A stretch of 6,307 bases of DNA. It comes from JBJENW01 sp051880395. Its GTDB lineage: Bacteria > Bacillota > Clostridia > Lachnospirales > Lachnospiraceae. The position numbers and the translations under genes are program-made. Positions within the stretch are counted from its first letter, which is position 1. The number at the start of each line of letters is the position of its first letter. The notes below the pieces were generated by a model. The model ran no database searches. It had not been told where the DNA came from and was given only the letters and a program-made list of their open reading frames with translations. The DNA lies in NCBI GenBank assembly GCA_051880395.1, contig JBJENW010000359.1, positions 1 to 6,307 of the forward strand, written 5' to 3'. This document shows positions 1 to 5,931 of this stretch, piece after piece.

Positions 1-18
1 AGATGCCTGGCGTGCTGC

Positions 19-118
19 GAAACGTCCGGGTATGGAATTCTCCCGGTTGAGATATGTTTCGCCCTCCAAAAAAGTAGTGGGCAGATGAACGTAGTGGTTC
101 GCCCGACAAATAGAAATT
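19..118 (+). repeat. Degenerate intergenic repeat, left copy
   Basis: This non-coding stretch matches, in inverted orientation, the stretch at about 6041-6136. Shared blocks in the same order are GAAACGTCCG (19-28), CCCGGTTGAGA (42-52), TTTCG (57-61), AAAAAGTAGTGG (69-80) and GTAGTGG (91-97), followed by an A-rich CAAATA-like end. The two GTAGTGG heptamers lie 17 bp apart in both copies. The matching is by eye, with small gaps, so the copies are clearly related but diverged. It looks like a dispersed intergenic element; which family it belongs to is not known to me. Its left boundary may lie before position 1. Confidence 0.65.
68..104 (-). terminator. Possible intrinsic terminator after the kinase gene
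   Basis: Read on the minus strand just after the kinase stop codon, GGGC+GAAC (104-97) can pair with GTTC (90-87) and GCCC (82-79). The loop is six bases and there is a 4-base bulge. Five bases later comes a run of six T (73-68). The stem is short and bulged, and it is built from part of the intergenic repeat, so it is a weak candidate. Confidence 0.3.
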
Positions 119-126
119 TTCTTACT

Positions 127-1212
127 TTATCCGCCCAGTGCTATGACCAGAACCAGAATCAAAAACGCATATGCCAGCAAATAGCATGTGCCAAATAGGA
201 TTTGTTTGATTTTTCCGTTTCGCATACCTGGAAATTTACTCCACATGTCGCGATAATTTCCACAAAAAACAATCGTACCGATTCCAATCAAAAAAACACC
301 AACTCGGTTGATCCAAAGTGGAATTCCTGTCAAGATCTGATGATTAGAATCACGAAATGTAGCGCCTATACTTGCCACACACAAAAACACATATCCGATC
401 AACGCGAGCAAAATATGCCCCGGATTTCCGCTGCGAAACCCAATCGGATATTTCGGATTCGGTGTATAAAGCCGCGATGTCGATTCCTTTCCAGACGCTT
501 TTTGTGGATAAAGCGCCGCCGCCAACGCATCCACCGAATGAAAGCGTTTGGAGGCATCCAGATTGCAGCAGGTTTGAATGATCGACTGTAATCTGCCTTG
601 CGCCAGACAATTTGTCGGACTTTGTCCCGTCAAAAGATAATTCATCAACACGCCGATCGCATAAATATCTGTCCGCGCATCCGACTGCCCAAACCCGTAC
701 TGTTCCGGTGCCGCGAAATCAGGAGTTCCCATAAAGCAGGTATCCTGTGTCTTGCCGGCTGTATACTCTTTTGCCGCATCAAAATCAATCAGACGCAACA
801 CCCCGTCATTGCTGTACATCACATTCGACGGCTTGATATCCCGATGGATCAGCGGGGGCTGACAGCTATGTAAAGGTTTTAAGATCCGACACAGATTCCA
901 TCCGATGTTGCAAACCTCTTCCTCTGTAAAGGCACCTCTCTCTTCGAAAATTTCTTTCAGTGAGCGCCCATGCACAAACTCTTCGATCAGAATCAATTGC
1001 CCATTGTCTTCTGCAAAAAAATAGACTTTCGGCAGTCCTGTAATCTGTAATTGTTTCAGTTTTTCGTATATGGATTTTGAATAATGACGCAATGATTTTT
1101 TTATATAAAAATGTCCGTCCTGCCGGTTTCGTACCAGATAGACTTCTTTTCCTTCTTCCATTCGGCACAAAACCTCATAGCAGGACAACACATACTCTTC
1201 TTGTAATGTCAT
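127..1212 (-). CDS. Membrane-anchored Hanks-type serine/threonine protein kinase
   Basis: The 361-residue protein has an N-terminal cytoplasmic kinase domain (about 9-235) and a C-terminal membrane part. Visible kinase landmarks are the probable ATP-binding Lys38 (YIKK), the catalytic loop HRDIKPSN (123-130; Asp125, Lys127, Asn130), the metal-binding Asp143 in DFD, and the GTPDFAAPE segment (162-170) with the APE motif. The usual glycine-rich loop is poorly preserved and the DFG glycine is Asp145, but all key catalytic residues are present, so activity is likely. Three hydrophobic helices follow (about 266-286, 298-316, 336-358). PASTA repeats and other extracellular sensor domains are absent. 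The start is supported by AGAGGTG at 1218-1224, five bases upstream. Its neighbours are a small membrane protein and a divergent DNA-binding protein, either of which could be a partner or substrate; that is inference. Confidence 0.92.
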   Translation of the reverse strand: MTLQEEYVLSCYEVLCRMEEGKEVYLVRNRQDGHFYIKKSLRHYSKSIYEKLKQLQITGLPKVYFFAEDNGQLILIEEFVHGRSLKEIFEERGAFTEEEVCNIGWNLCRILKPLHSCQPPLIHRDIKPSNVMYSNDGVLRLIDFDAAKEYTAGKTQDTCFMGTPDFAAPEQYGFGQSDARTDIYAIGVLMNYLLTGQSPTNCLAQGRLQSIIQTCCNLDASKRFHSVDALAAALYPQKASGKESTSRLYTPNPKYPIGFRSGNPGHILLALIGYVFLCVASIGATFRDSNHQILTGIPLWINRVGVFLIGIGTIVFCGNYRDMWSKFPGMRNGKIKQILFGTCYLLAYAFLILVLVIALGG

Positions 1213-1228
1213 AAAAACACCTCTTTAT

Positions 1229-1265
1229 GTTTTTACTAGTATCATATACAAAAAAGAGTAAAAAC
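1229..1265. repeat. 9-bp inverted repeat enclosing the kinase -10 region
   Basis: GTTTTTACT (1229-1237) and its exact complement AGTAAAAAC (1257-1265) are separated by 19 bp that contain the kinase -10 element. The arms are about 28 bp apart centre to centre. This could be a two-site operator. As RNA it would give only a weak A/U-rich stem. A chance match is possible because the arms are A/T-rich. Confidence 0.35.
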
Positions 1266-1269
1266 GCAA
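1241..1269 (-). promoter_or_regulatory. Probable promoter of the kinase gene
   Basis: On the minus strand, TTGCGT (1269-1264) and TATGAT (1246-1241) are separated by 17 bp, and the predicted transcript start lies about 25 bases before the kinase start codon. The -10 is good and the -35 weak. The kinase could therefore be transcribed on its own as well as together with the membrane protein gene upstream. Confidence 0.5.
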
Positions 1270-1275
1270 ATGCTT

Positions 1276-1641
1276 CTATTCTGCCTTTGTCTTAATTCCG
1301 GCAACGAGAAACAATGCGCCAAAAATTGCTGAAACCCCAGCCCAGATGGCAAGATCAGAATAGGTTCCAACATTACATGCGGCGATCAGTGCACCGATCA
1401 GATAAAATCCTGCACAGGTAAATGGCCCTGCTTTTTTACTGGAATTCCGTGTCACGATTCCCACGATTCCTGCAACAAGAAGACAGATTGCAAGTAAAAA
1501 TCCTGCAGATCCACTCACCTCTCCATTTGCTTCCAGTGTGTTCGCCACCCCAGCCGCACAAGACTGAAATAAAACCAGAAATGTTAATACGATCGAAATG
1601 ATTCCGCAGACCAGACGGCCTGTTGAAAATGGTCCCTTCAT
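1276..1641 (-). CDS. Small four-helix membrane protein of unknown function
   Basis: This 121-residue protein is almost entirely hydrophobic, with four likely membrane helices (about 10-31, 45-64, 71-89, 95-116). The only clearly polar stretches are a short loop around residues 32-44, the RNSSKK segment at 65-70 and the charged tail KTKAE. No enzyme motif is visible and I do not recognise the family. The start has a strong ribosome binding site (GGAGGGG, 1647-1653). The gene lies 63 bases upstream of the kinase on the same strand and shares its divergent control region with the XRE-type regulator, so a role in the same signalling unit is plausible. The RNSSKK loop, if cytoplasmic, would be the natural place for contact with or modification by the kinase; that is speculation. 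Confidence 0.75.
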   Translation of the reverse strand: MKGPFSTGRLVCGIISIVLTFLVLFQSCAAGVANTLEANGEVSGSAGFLLAICLLVAGIVGIVTRNSSKKAGPFTCAGFYLIGALIAACNVGTYSDLAIWAGVSAIFGALFLVAGIKTKAE

Positions 1642-1663
1642 AAACTCCCCTCCTTTTTGTTGT

Positions 1664-1693
1664 ATTCTGTTTTCATTTTAGCGAATCTGTCAA
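1664..1693 (-). promoter_or_regulatory. Promoter of the small membrane protein gene
   Basis: The minus strand has a perfect TTGACA -35 (1693-1688), an 18-bp spacer, and CAGAAT as the -10 (1669-1664, four of six consensus bases). The predicted transcript starts about 15-20 bases before the start codon at 1641. It faces away from the promoter of the XRE-type gene. Confidence 0.55.
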
Positions 1694-1701
1694 AAAAAAT
1701 G

Positions 1702-1718
1702 GTATGCTGTCGGCATAC
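1702..1718. promoter_or_regulatory. Palindrome between divergent promoters, candidate operator
   Basis: GTATGC (1702-1707) and GCATAC (1713-1718) form a perfect 6-bp inverted repeat around a 5-base centre. It lies just upstream of the minus-strand -35 (1688-1693) and touches the -35 region of the plus-strand promoter, which would allow one protein bound here to control both genes. The XRE-type protein encoded next to it is the obvious candidate. Binding is inferred from position only. Confidence 0.45.
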
Positions 1719-1745
1719 ACATAAAAGGGAAAAATATGGTAAAAT
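1717..1745 (+). promoter_or_regulatory. Extended -10 promoter of the XRE-type regulator gene
   Basis: TGGTAAAAT (1737-1745) is a good extended -10 element (TGnTAAAAT). No good -35 lies at the expected place (1717-1722), which is typical of extended -10 promoters, and that place overlaps the palindrome at 1702-1718. The transcript would start near 1752. Confidence 0.5.
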
Positions 1746-1757
1746 CAGAAGGGAATT

Positions 1758-1765
1758 TAGGAGGT
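1758..1765 (+). promoter_or_regulatory. Ribosome binding site that sets the XRE-type gene start
   Basis: TAGGAGGT lies six bases before the ATG at 1771. This strong site fixes the start there and argues against the longer reading frame that opens at 1657, whose first codons would lie inside the divergent promoter region. Confidence 0.85.
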
Positions 1766-1770
1766 TTAGT

Positions 1771-2193
1771 ATGGAAAAATCAACACAGGAATTAGAAAAA
1801 ATATTGAATCAGGTAAAAACCTTTGACGAATATATGGAAAAAGAGGAGGAGAATTTAAATCCCGCCCCTCTGCACGAACTTTTAAAAGAACATATGGCAC
1901 AAAAAAAGATCTCTGCCGCCGAACTCATCAACCGTTCCGGCTTAGACCGCACCTATACTTATCAAATTTTATCCGGTGCAAAACGACCTTCCAGAGAAAA
2001 AGTCGAAGCGCTGTCATTTGCTCTGTCACTGACGTTAGAGGAAGTACAGACGCTTTTGCGCCGCGCCGGATATCCGACGTTATATGCCAAAAACCAGCGC
2101 GACAGTATTTTGATCTTTGTTCTTCAGCGGCATGGCACCCTTGCAGATGTCAATGAATTACTGTTTGATTATGGATATGATATTTTAGCGTAA
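1771..2193 (+). CDS. XRE/Cro-type helix-turn-helix DNA-binding protein
   Basis: The 140-residue cytoplasmic protein has an acidic, helical N-terminus (1-30), a helix-turn-helix domain at about 34-92 and a helical C-terminal part. The SAAELINRSGLDRT segment (48-61) is the turn region, and YTYQILSGAKRPS (62-74) carries the probable recognition helix. The C-terminal part (about 93-140, including LRRAGYPTLY and RDSILIFVLQ) probably mediates dimerization or partner binding. From memory, short regulators with this SGL.RTY.YQI..G.R.PSR pattern are common in clostridia, sometimes near protein kinases; this is recollection, not a search result. It is divergent from the membrane protein and kinase genes and may regulate them and itself through the palindrome at 1702-1718. 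Its 3' end overlaps that of the converging permease 3 gene by 25 bases. Confidence 0.85.
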   Translation: MEKSTQELEKILNQVKTFDEYMEKEEENLNPAPLHELLKEHMAQKKISAAELINRSGLDRTYTYQILSGAKRPSREKVEALSFALSLTLEEVQTLLRRAGYPTLYAKNQRDSILIFVLQRHGTLADVNELLFDYGYDILA

Positions 2194-2663
2194 TTAATTC
2201 CAACCGGAAGCGCAAAAGCCAAAAACGGGGCCAAAATATTCCAGACAGAAAACGTATGCAAAAAAGAGATTGCAAACACCGTCTGACACACCATTACGAT
2301 TCCTGCCAGTCGTGCGCACACCCGCACTTCTTTTCGAAATTGAAAAATCCAAAGTTGTTCCTGCGCGATCGGCAGGCATTTTAAAATTTCATACATTTTC
2401 TTATTTTTCCCATCCTCCCGATATTGTCGATACTGTTTGAGATGCAGACTGATTCCCACCAGACAAAATATATACATCTCTGGAAAAATTCCAAGATCTT
2501 TTGGAAATTCCCACACCTGAACCGGAAACACCAACAGGATCAAACTGATTCCCATAAACAGATATCCCGCCACATTGTTCATATAGTAATCCGGATTCCA
2601 AATTTCCTTTTTCTGAAAAAACGTTTCTAACAACGCCTGTTGTTTTTCATCTGCTTTCCTCAT
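2169..2663 (-). CDS. Short ABC-2-type permease-like membrane protein (permease 3)
   Basis: This is the last gene of the six-gene operon. The start chosen is the ATG at 2663, which overlaps the stop of ABC ATPase 2 as ATGA and has AGGTG (2671-2675) seven bases upstream. A frame open from 2723 would add 20 residues lying within the ATPase gene and lacks this support. The 164-residue product has four hydrophobic segments (about 31-48, 58-75, 115-136, 138-156) and a central charged cytoplasmic loop with KKMYEILKCLPIAQEQ (88-103). That loop resembles the CPM(D/E)..ER loop of permeases 1 and 2. It probably pairs with ABC ATPase 2. It is shorter than its operon relatives (220-222 residues) and seems to lack two C-terminal helices. 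The end overlaps the converging XRE-type gene, so it may be a trimmed version. Confidence 0.7.
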   Translation of the reverse strand: MRKADEKQQALLETFFQKKEIWNPDYYMNNVAGYLFMGISLILLVFPVQVWEFPKDLGIFPEMYIFCLVGISLHLKQYRQYREDGKNKKMYEILKCLPIAQEQLWIFQFRKEVRVCARLAGIVMVCQTVFAISFLHTFSVWNILAPFLAFALPVGINYAKISYP

Positions 2664-3361
2664 CCTGCTACACCTGCCTTTCTCTTTTTCCACTGGTTTA
2701 TAAAGTCCATACTTTCCATCCATTCACTTAATCTTCCCTGCTCCATCACCGCCACATAATCCGTTTCCCGCTCAATCTCCGATGTGATATGGCTGGTCAG
2801 CAGAATGCTGCACGTCTCGTCTTTGATGAGTTGCCGCAAAATTTCAAACAGATCCAGTCGAAACACCGGGTCCATCCCGGCTGTCACTTCATCCAACAGA
2901 TAGAGACTCGGTTGATGCGCGATGGCAAATGCAAGCTGAAACTTCAACCGTTCTCCTCTGGACATCTTTCCATATATTTTTCCTGCCGAAAGTTTCATCT
3001 GCCGCATCACTGTCCGAAACAGATCCATCTGAAACGTATCATACAGCAAACCTAGAATCTCTGCATTCTGTTCTGCTGTACATGCTTCAAAAAATACATG
3101 CTCTTCCGATACATAGCCGACCTGGTTCATTGCTTCCACATGCTGTGATCTTGCATTGAAATTACCCACAAAAATCGTTCCGTCGTATTTCCCGTTTTCC
3201 TCTAAAATCGTTTTCATCAGTGTCGTTTTTCCTGCTCCGTTTTCTCCTATGAGACCATAAATGTAGCCCGTCTGCATCGTGAAATTGATTTCTTCCAAGT
3301 GGAAACTTTTCTTTCTCCCTGTTACGTGTTCGAACCGCAGCACTGTATTCTCATTTTCCAT
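2660..3361 (-). CDS. ABC transporter ATP-binding protein (ATPase 2)
   Basis: The 233-residue nucleotide-binding subunit has all the main motifs: Walker A GENGAGKTT (39-47), a Q-loop region with Glu86/Glu87 in place of Gln (VGYVSEEHVFFE), a variant signature MSRGE (133-137), Walker B LYLLDE (153-158) with catalytic Glu158, D-loop AGMDP (161-165) and switch His191 (LLTSH). It should be an active ATPase bound to a membrane permease. The closest known arrangement is the GntR-linked YtrB-type ATPase. It starts two bases after the GntR stop, with GGGGAGG (3369-3375) seven bases upstream and inside the GntR gene, so the two are translated together. It shares its stop codon region with permease 3, the likely partner. 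The substrate is unknown. Confidence 0.93.
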   Translation of the reverse strand: MENENTVLRFEHVTGRKKSFHLEEINFTMQTGYIYGLIGENGAGKTTLMKTILEENGKYDGTIFVGNFNARSQHVEAMNQVGYVSEEHVFFEACTAEQNAEILGLLYDTFQMDLFRTVMRQMKLSAGKIYGKMSRGERLKFQLAFAIAHQPSLYLLDEVTAGMDPVFRLDLFEILRQLIKDETCSILLTSHITSEIERETDYVAVMEQGRLSEWMESMDFINQWKKRKAGVAG

Positions 3362-3363
3362 AC

Positions 3364-3738
3364 CTATTCCTCCCCGTATAATGCCTGTGCCATTTCTAAA
3401 AATGATTCGCAGTCCAGACCTGCCTGCTTTGCCTCATATATGATCTCGCCCAAACGTTTTTCAATCATCATCCATTGTTTTTCTTTTAAATAATCCGTAT
3501 TATATTCGCATACGTAAAACCCTTTTCCTGCGACCGATCGGATCAGTCCTTCTTTTTCCAGCTCCTCATATGCCCGCTTGGTCGTGATCACACTCACACC
3601 AAGATCCGCTGCCAGAGAACGGATGGAGGGCAGTGCTTCCCCTGCTTTCAGCTCGCCTGTCACAATGGCATTTTTCAGTTGATTTACGATCTGTTCGTAG
3701 ATTGCCGTCGTGCCTTGCGGTAAAATCGTTATCTTCAT
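3364..3738 (-). CDS. GntR-family (YtrA-type) transcriptional regulator
   Basis: The 124-residue protein has a winged helix-turn-helix domain at about 10-78. Visible hallmarks are AIYEQIVNQLKNAI (12-25), LPSIRSLAADLGVS (36-49), the recognition helix ITTKRAYEELEKEGLI (51-66) and the wing GKGFYV (71-76). The remaining 45 residues form a short helical tail, probably a dimerization module, with no large ligand-binding domain. This size is typical of the YtrA subfamily, whose members usually repress adjacent ABC transporter operons. The start overlaps the stop of permease 2 (ATGA) and has AGAGGTG (3744-3750) upstream. It sits in the middle of the operon rather than first. The palindrome at 5948-5967 is the likely binding site, implying autoregulation. 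Confidence 0.92.
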   Translation of the reverse strand: MKITILPQGTTAIYEQIVNQLKNAIVTGELKAGEALPSIRSLAADLGVSVITTKRAYEELEKEGLIRSVAGKGFYVCEYNTDYLKEKQWMMIEKRLGEIIYEAKQAGLDCESFLEMAQALYGEE

Positions 3739-4397
3739 TTGATCACCTCTGTTTTATCATACCGAATGGCTGCTTGCAGCGCTCGTTTCACATATCTGCG
3801 ATAGATGTTTAACAATATAATCTGAATCAAGCAAAGGCTCAGCACCACGATCCATTCTCCAACATACTCCGCAGAAAATAAGAGCATATTCAAAAAAACA
3901 GCAATCCAGGTCAGAAAAATATCGCACCATCCTGCTCCCCCCTTTTCTTCATTTGATTCAATCACAATGCTAAATGTAACATCATTCCAAAACGCGATCA
4001 AAATCTTAGGAATCGACAGATGCAACGGCAACAGTGCTGCACCGATACACAGACAAAATATTGCAACAAGCGCATCGATCACAATTCGAACGACATAGGA
4101 TGTATAAATGTATGTTCGTCGCTCTGTTTCCTCCATCGGACAAAGGTACATCATTTTTTGCATAGATATCGGATGTAAAATCCGATCGCTGACACTGTAA
4201 ACAAAAGGAATAAAAAAAACAATGCCAATAATGAATTCTTCCCATTTCCATTTTCCCGTAATGAGTGAAAGCAGCAGATTCCATAAATATGCAAGAATTA
4301 AAATATTTAAAGAGGATGTGATTTCTTTTTTCCAGATCTTTTTAAAGTTACTTCCACGAAATGCAAGAAAATAATCCTGTATCACACGTTTGATCAT
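3735..4397 (-). CDS. ABC-transporter permease-like membrane protein (permease 2)
   Basis: The 220-residue protein has five or six hydrophobic segments (about 30-47, 55-70, 103-127, 156-175, 181-198) and a basic C-terminal tail. It is a paralogue of the upstream permease 1: both carry MYLCPM at residues 83-88, followed by an (D/E)..ER(K/R).Y loop and a V.R...D helix start. Similarity also extends to the N-terminus (II/VI(R/Q)(E/D)Y..AF), the WN...FS region and the RR-containing tail. The ATG at 4397 is preferred over the one at 4403, because GAGGAGGT then lies six bases away instead of abutting the start codon, and because it yields the ATGA overlap with permease 1. The likely role is one half of the membrane channel driven by ABC ATPase 1. 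I do not recognise a named family, and the substrate is unknown. Confidence 0.75.
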   Translation of the reverse strand: MIKRVIQDYFLAFRGSNFKKIWKKEITSSLNILILAYLWNLLLSLITGKWKWEEFIIGIVFFIPFVYSVSDRILHPISMQKMMYLCPMEETERRTYIYTSYVVRIVIDALVAIFCLCIGAALLPLHLSIPKILIAFWNDVTFSIVIESNEEKGGAGWCDIFLTWIAVFLNMLLFSAEYVGEWIVVLSLCLIQIILLNIYRRYVKRALQAAIRYDKTEVIK

Positions 4398-5062
4398 GCA
4401 CATACCTCCTCTTTTTTCCCATCTTCGTAATAGATCATCTGATTCAGCTTTCGGTTCAATCGTCTACTAAAATAAAAGATATACACCGCTAACACCCCCA
4501 TATACAGCCACAGGCTGATCCATTGCATCGTATCTTTTTTTCTCTGTCCAAAAAACAGAAAAAGATTTACCCAAAAAAGAACCGTACAAAAAAAACTGTC
4601 TTTCGGATCTTCCTCTACCGTTCTATGTGCCACCAACAAACTCAATTCCAAACTATTCCATGCATATACAAAATAAACAAATCCTCCGTATCTTGCATCA
4701 AATAAGAGTGGCAGTCCAAATCCTACAGAAAACAACAGATCCACTGCAACGCGTACGTAAAAAGAACGTTTTACATATTTCTTTCGTTCCTGTGCATCCA
4801 TCGGACATAAATACATTTGCTTTTTCAAGGGAAGTGCATGAAGATTTCCCGAAACCAAAATATATAGAATTGGAAACGACACACAAAAAGAACTTCCAAC
4901 ATTCCAAACGGAATGTTTTCCATCTGCCAGCATACCACCGGTTATTAGGATTGTAATAACACAAAGAATGAAGGATATCAGAAATTCCCGGTTTTTGAAT
5001 AATTTTTTCATCTTTTCCCATGTAAAAGCCGAAACATATTCTCGTATAATCTGCACAAACAT
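4394..5062 (-). CDS. ABC-transporter permease-like membrane protein (permease 1)
   Basis: The 222-residue protein has about six hydrophobic segments (28-46, 54-72, 102-120, 127-147, 157-172, 180-198) and a charged C-terminal tail. The loop after the second helix contains LKKQMYLCPMDAQERKKY (79-96), the same motif at the same position as in permease 2. A hydrophobic protein of this size directly following an ABC ATPase, with a charged loop between helices 2 and 3, fits an ABC-2-type permease; the loop may contact the ATPase. The start has AAGGAG (5071-5076) eight bases upstream, inside the end of the ATPase gene, and begins two bases after that gene's stop. Permeases 1 and 2 probably form a heterodimer with ABC ATPase 1; this is inferred from order and paralogy. 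Confidence 0.75.
   Translation of the reverse strand: MFVQIIREYVSAFTWEKMKKLFKNREFLISFILCVITILITGGMLADGKHSVWNVGSSFCVSFPILYILVSGNLHALPLKKQMYLCPMDAQERKKYVKRSFYVRVAVDLLFSVGFGLPLLFDARYGGFVYFVYAWNSLELSLLVAHRTVEEDPKDSFFCTVLFWVNLFLFFGQRKKDTMQWISLWLYMGVLAVYIFYFSRRLNRKLNQMIYYEDGKKEEVCA
4404..4411 (-). promoter_or_regulatory. Ribosome binding site that sets the permease 2 start
   Basis: GAGGAGGT on the minus strand directly abuts the ATG at 4403 but is six bases from the in-frame ATG at 4397. Only the latter spacing suits initiation, so the protein begins MIKRV rather than MCMIKRV. Confidence 0.7.
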
Positions 5063-5064
5063 CT

Positions 5065-5913
5065 CTACCGCTCCTTCCTCTTACTGAAAAAGTACATAAA
5101 TTCCTCAATCGTCGGCTCTGTCACCTGAAGTGCCTCGTCATAGCGGCTGTACTGCCGGTGTCTGACCAGTGCCTTCGCTCCATACTTTTTCTCTTCCATA
5201 TGGATCAGCTTATCCTGACCGATCTGCTTGATTTTATAACTTTCTCCTGACACGATGCGATACTGACTCCGAAATTCTTCCATGTCTCCCGCAAAATTCT
5301 GTGTTCCCTCTTCCAGATAGATCAGATAATCCGCCACCCGATCCAAATCTTCCGTCAAATGTGTCGCTAAGATCACACTCTTTGTTCCGTCCTTTATAAA
5401 TTCTTGCAAAATATGAAAGAACTGATCCCGAAAATCCGGATCAAAGTTTCCGGTCGGCTCATCTAAGATCAAGAGTTTCGGATCACAGGCGAGCGCAAAC
5501 GCAAACTGGCATTTCAGTTTCTGTCCTTTCGAAAGTTTCCCGAATTTCGCCCGCTCTTCCAGATGAAACAGCTTCAGATACTGCTGCATCCGTTCCCATC
5601 GATATCTCGAATAATAGCTTCCAAAACGATTGGCGTTCGCTTTTAAACTATCTGTCCCCTCAAATAAGTCCTCCACCAGAACCGTCCCAATCTTATCATG
5701 GATTTCTTTTTCGTTCTTTGCATATGTCATTCCATCGATTTCAATCTGCCCTTCCTTTACCCGATACAATCCAAGCAGCAGATGCAAAAGCGTCGTCTTC
5801 CCAGCTCCATTCTGTCCGACCAACCCGCAGATATATCCTGCCGGCAGTTCAAATGAAATCGGCCCCAACTGAAATCCCCCCAACTGTTTCGATACATCCA
5901 TCATCTTTACCAT
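5065..5913 (-). CDS. ABC transporter ATP-binding protein (ATPase 1)
   Basis: This first gene of the operon encodes a 282-residue nucleotide-binding subunit. Motifs are Walker A GQNGAGKTT (33-41), Glu81 at the Q-loop, signature LSKGQ (127-131), Walker B LLILDE (147-152) with Glu152, D-loop GNFDP (155-159) and switch His185 (LATH). About 80 residues follow the last motif and end in the basic SKRKER. This extension is longer than in ABC ATPase 2 and may be regulatory or permease-contacting. The start at 5913 is chosen because AAGGGAAG (5921-5928) lies seven bases upstream and because the promoter at 5960-5988 puts the transcript start near 5953. A longer frame opening at 5988 would begin inside the -35 element. 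It is closely followed by the two permeases it probably drives. Confidence 0.93.
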   Translation of the reverse strand: MVKMMDVSKQLGGFQLGPISFELPAGYICGLVGQNGAGKTTLLHLLLGLYRVKEGQIEIDGMTYAKNEKEIHDKIGTVLVEDLFEGTDSLKANANRFGSYYSRYRWERMQQYLKLFHLEERAKFGKLSKGQKLKCQFAFALACDPKLLILDEPTGNFDPDFRDQFFHILQEFIKDGTKSVILATHLTEDLDRVADYLIYLEEGTQNFAGDMEEFRSQYRIVSGESYKIKQIGQDKLIHMEEKKYGAKALVRHRQYSRYDEALQVTEPTIEEFMYFFSKRKER

Positions 5914-5931
5914 ATGTTTTCTTCCCTTCTC

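Noticed and set aside
80..88. Replacement of the Q-loop glutamine by glutamate in both ABC ATPases as a sign of inactivity
   Set aside because: Glutamate at this place is frequent in drug-efflux-type ABC ATPases, and all other catalytic motifs are intact (residue numbers given, not bases).
129..137. ATCCGCCCA at the kinase 3' end matching the right arm of the long hairpin (6277-6285)
   Set aside because: Only nine bases match and the flanks differ, so it is most likely chance.
350..1168. Several open frames on both strands inside the kinase gene
   Set aside because: They lie wholly within the kinase gene in other frames, have no ribosome binding sites of note and show no recognisable domain.
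1657..1770. Longer start for the XRE-type regulator (38 extra residues)
   Set aside because: It would read through the divergent promoter region and the -10 element, while a strong ribosome binding site sits six bases before the ATG at 1771.
2664..2723. Longer start for permease 3 (20 extra residues)
   Set aside because: The extension is the end of the ABC ATPase 2 gene in another frame. The ATG at 2663 has a suitable ribosome binding site and the same ATGA overlap seen elsewhere in the operon.
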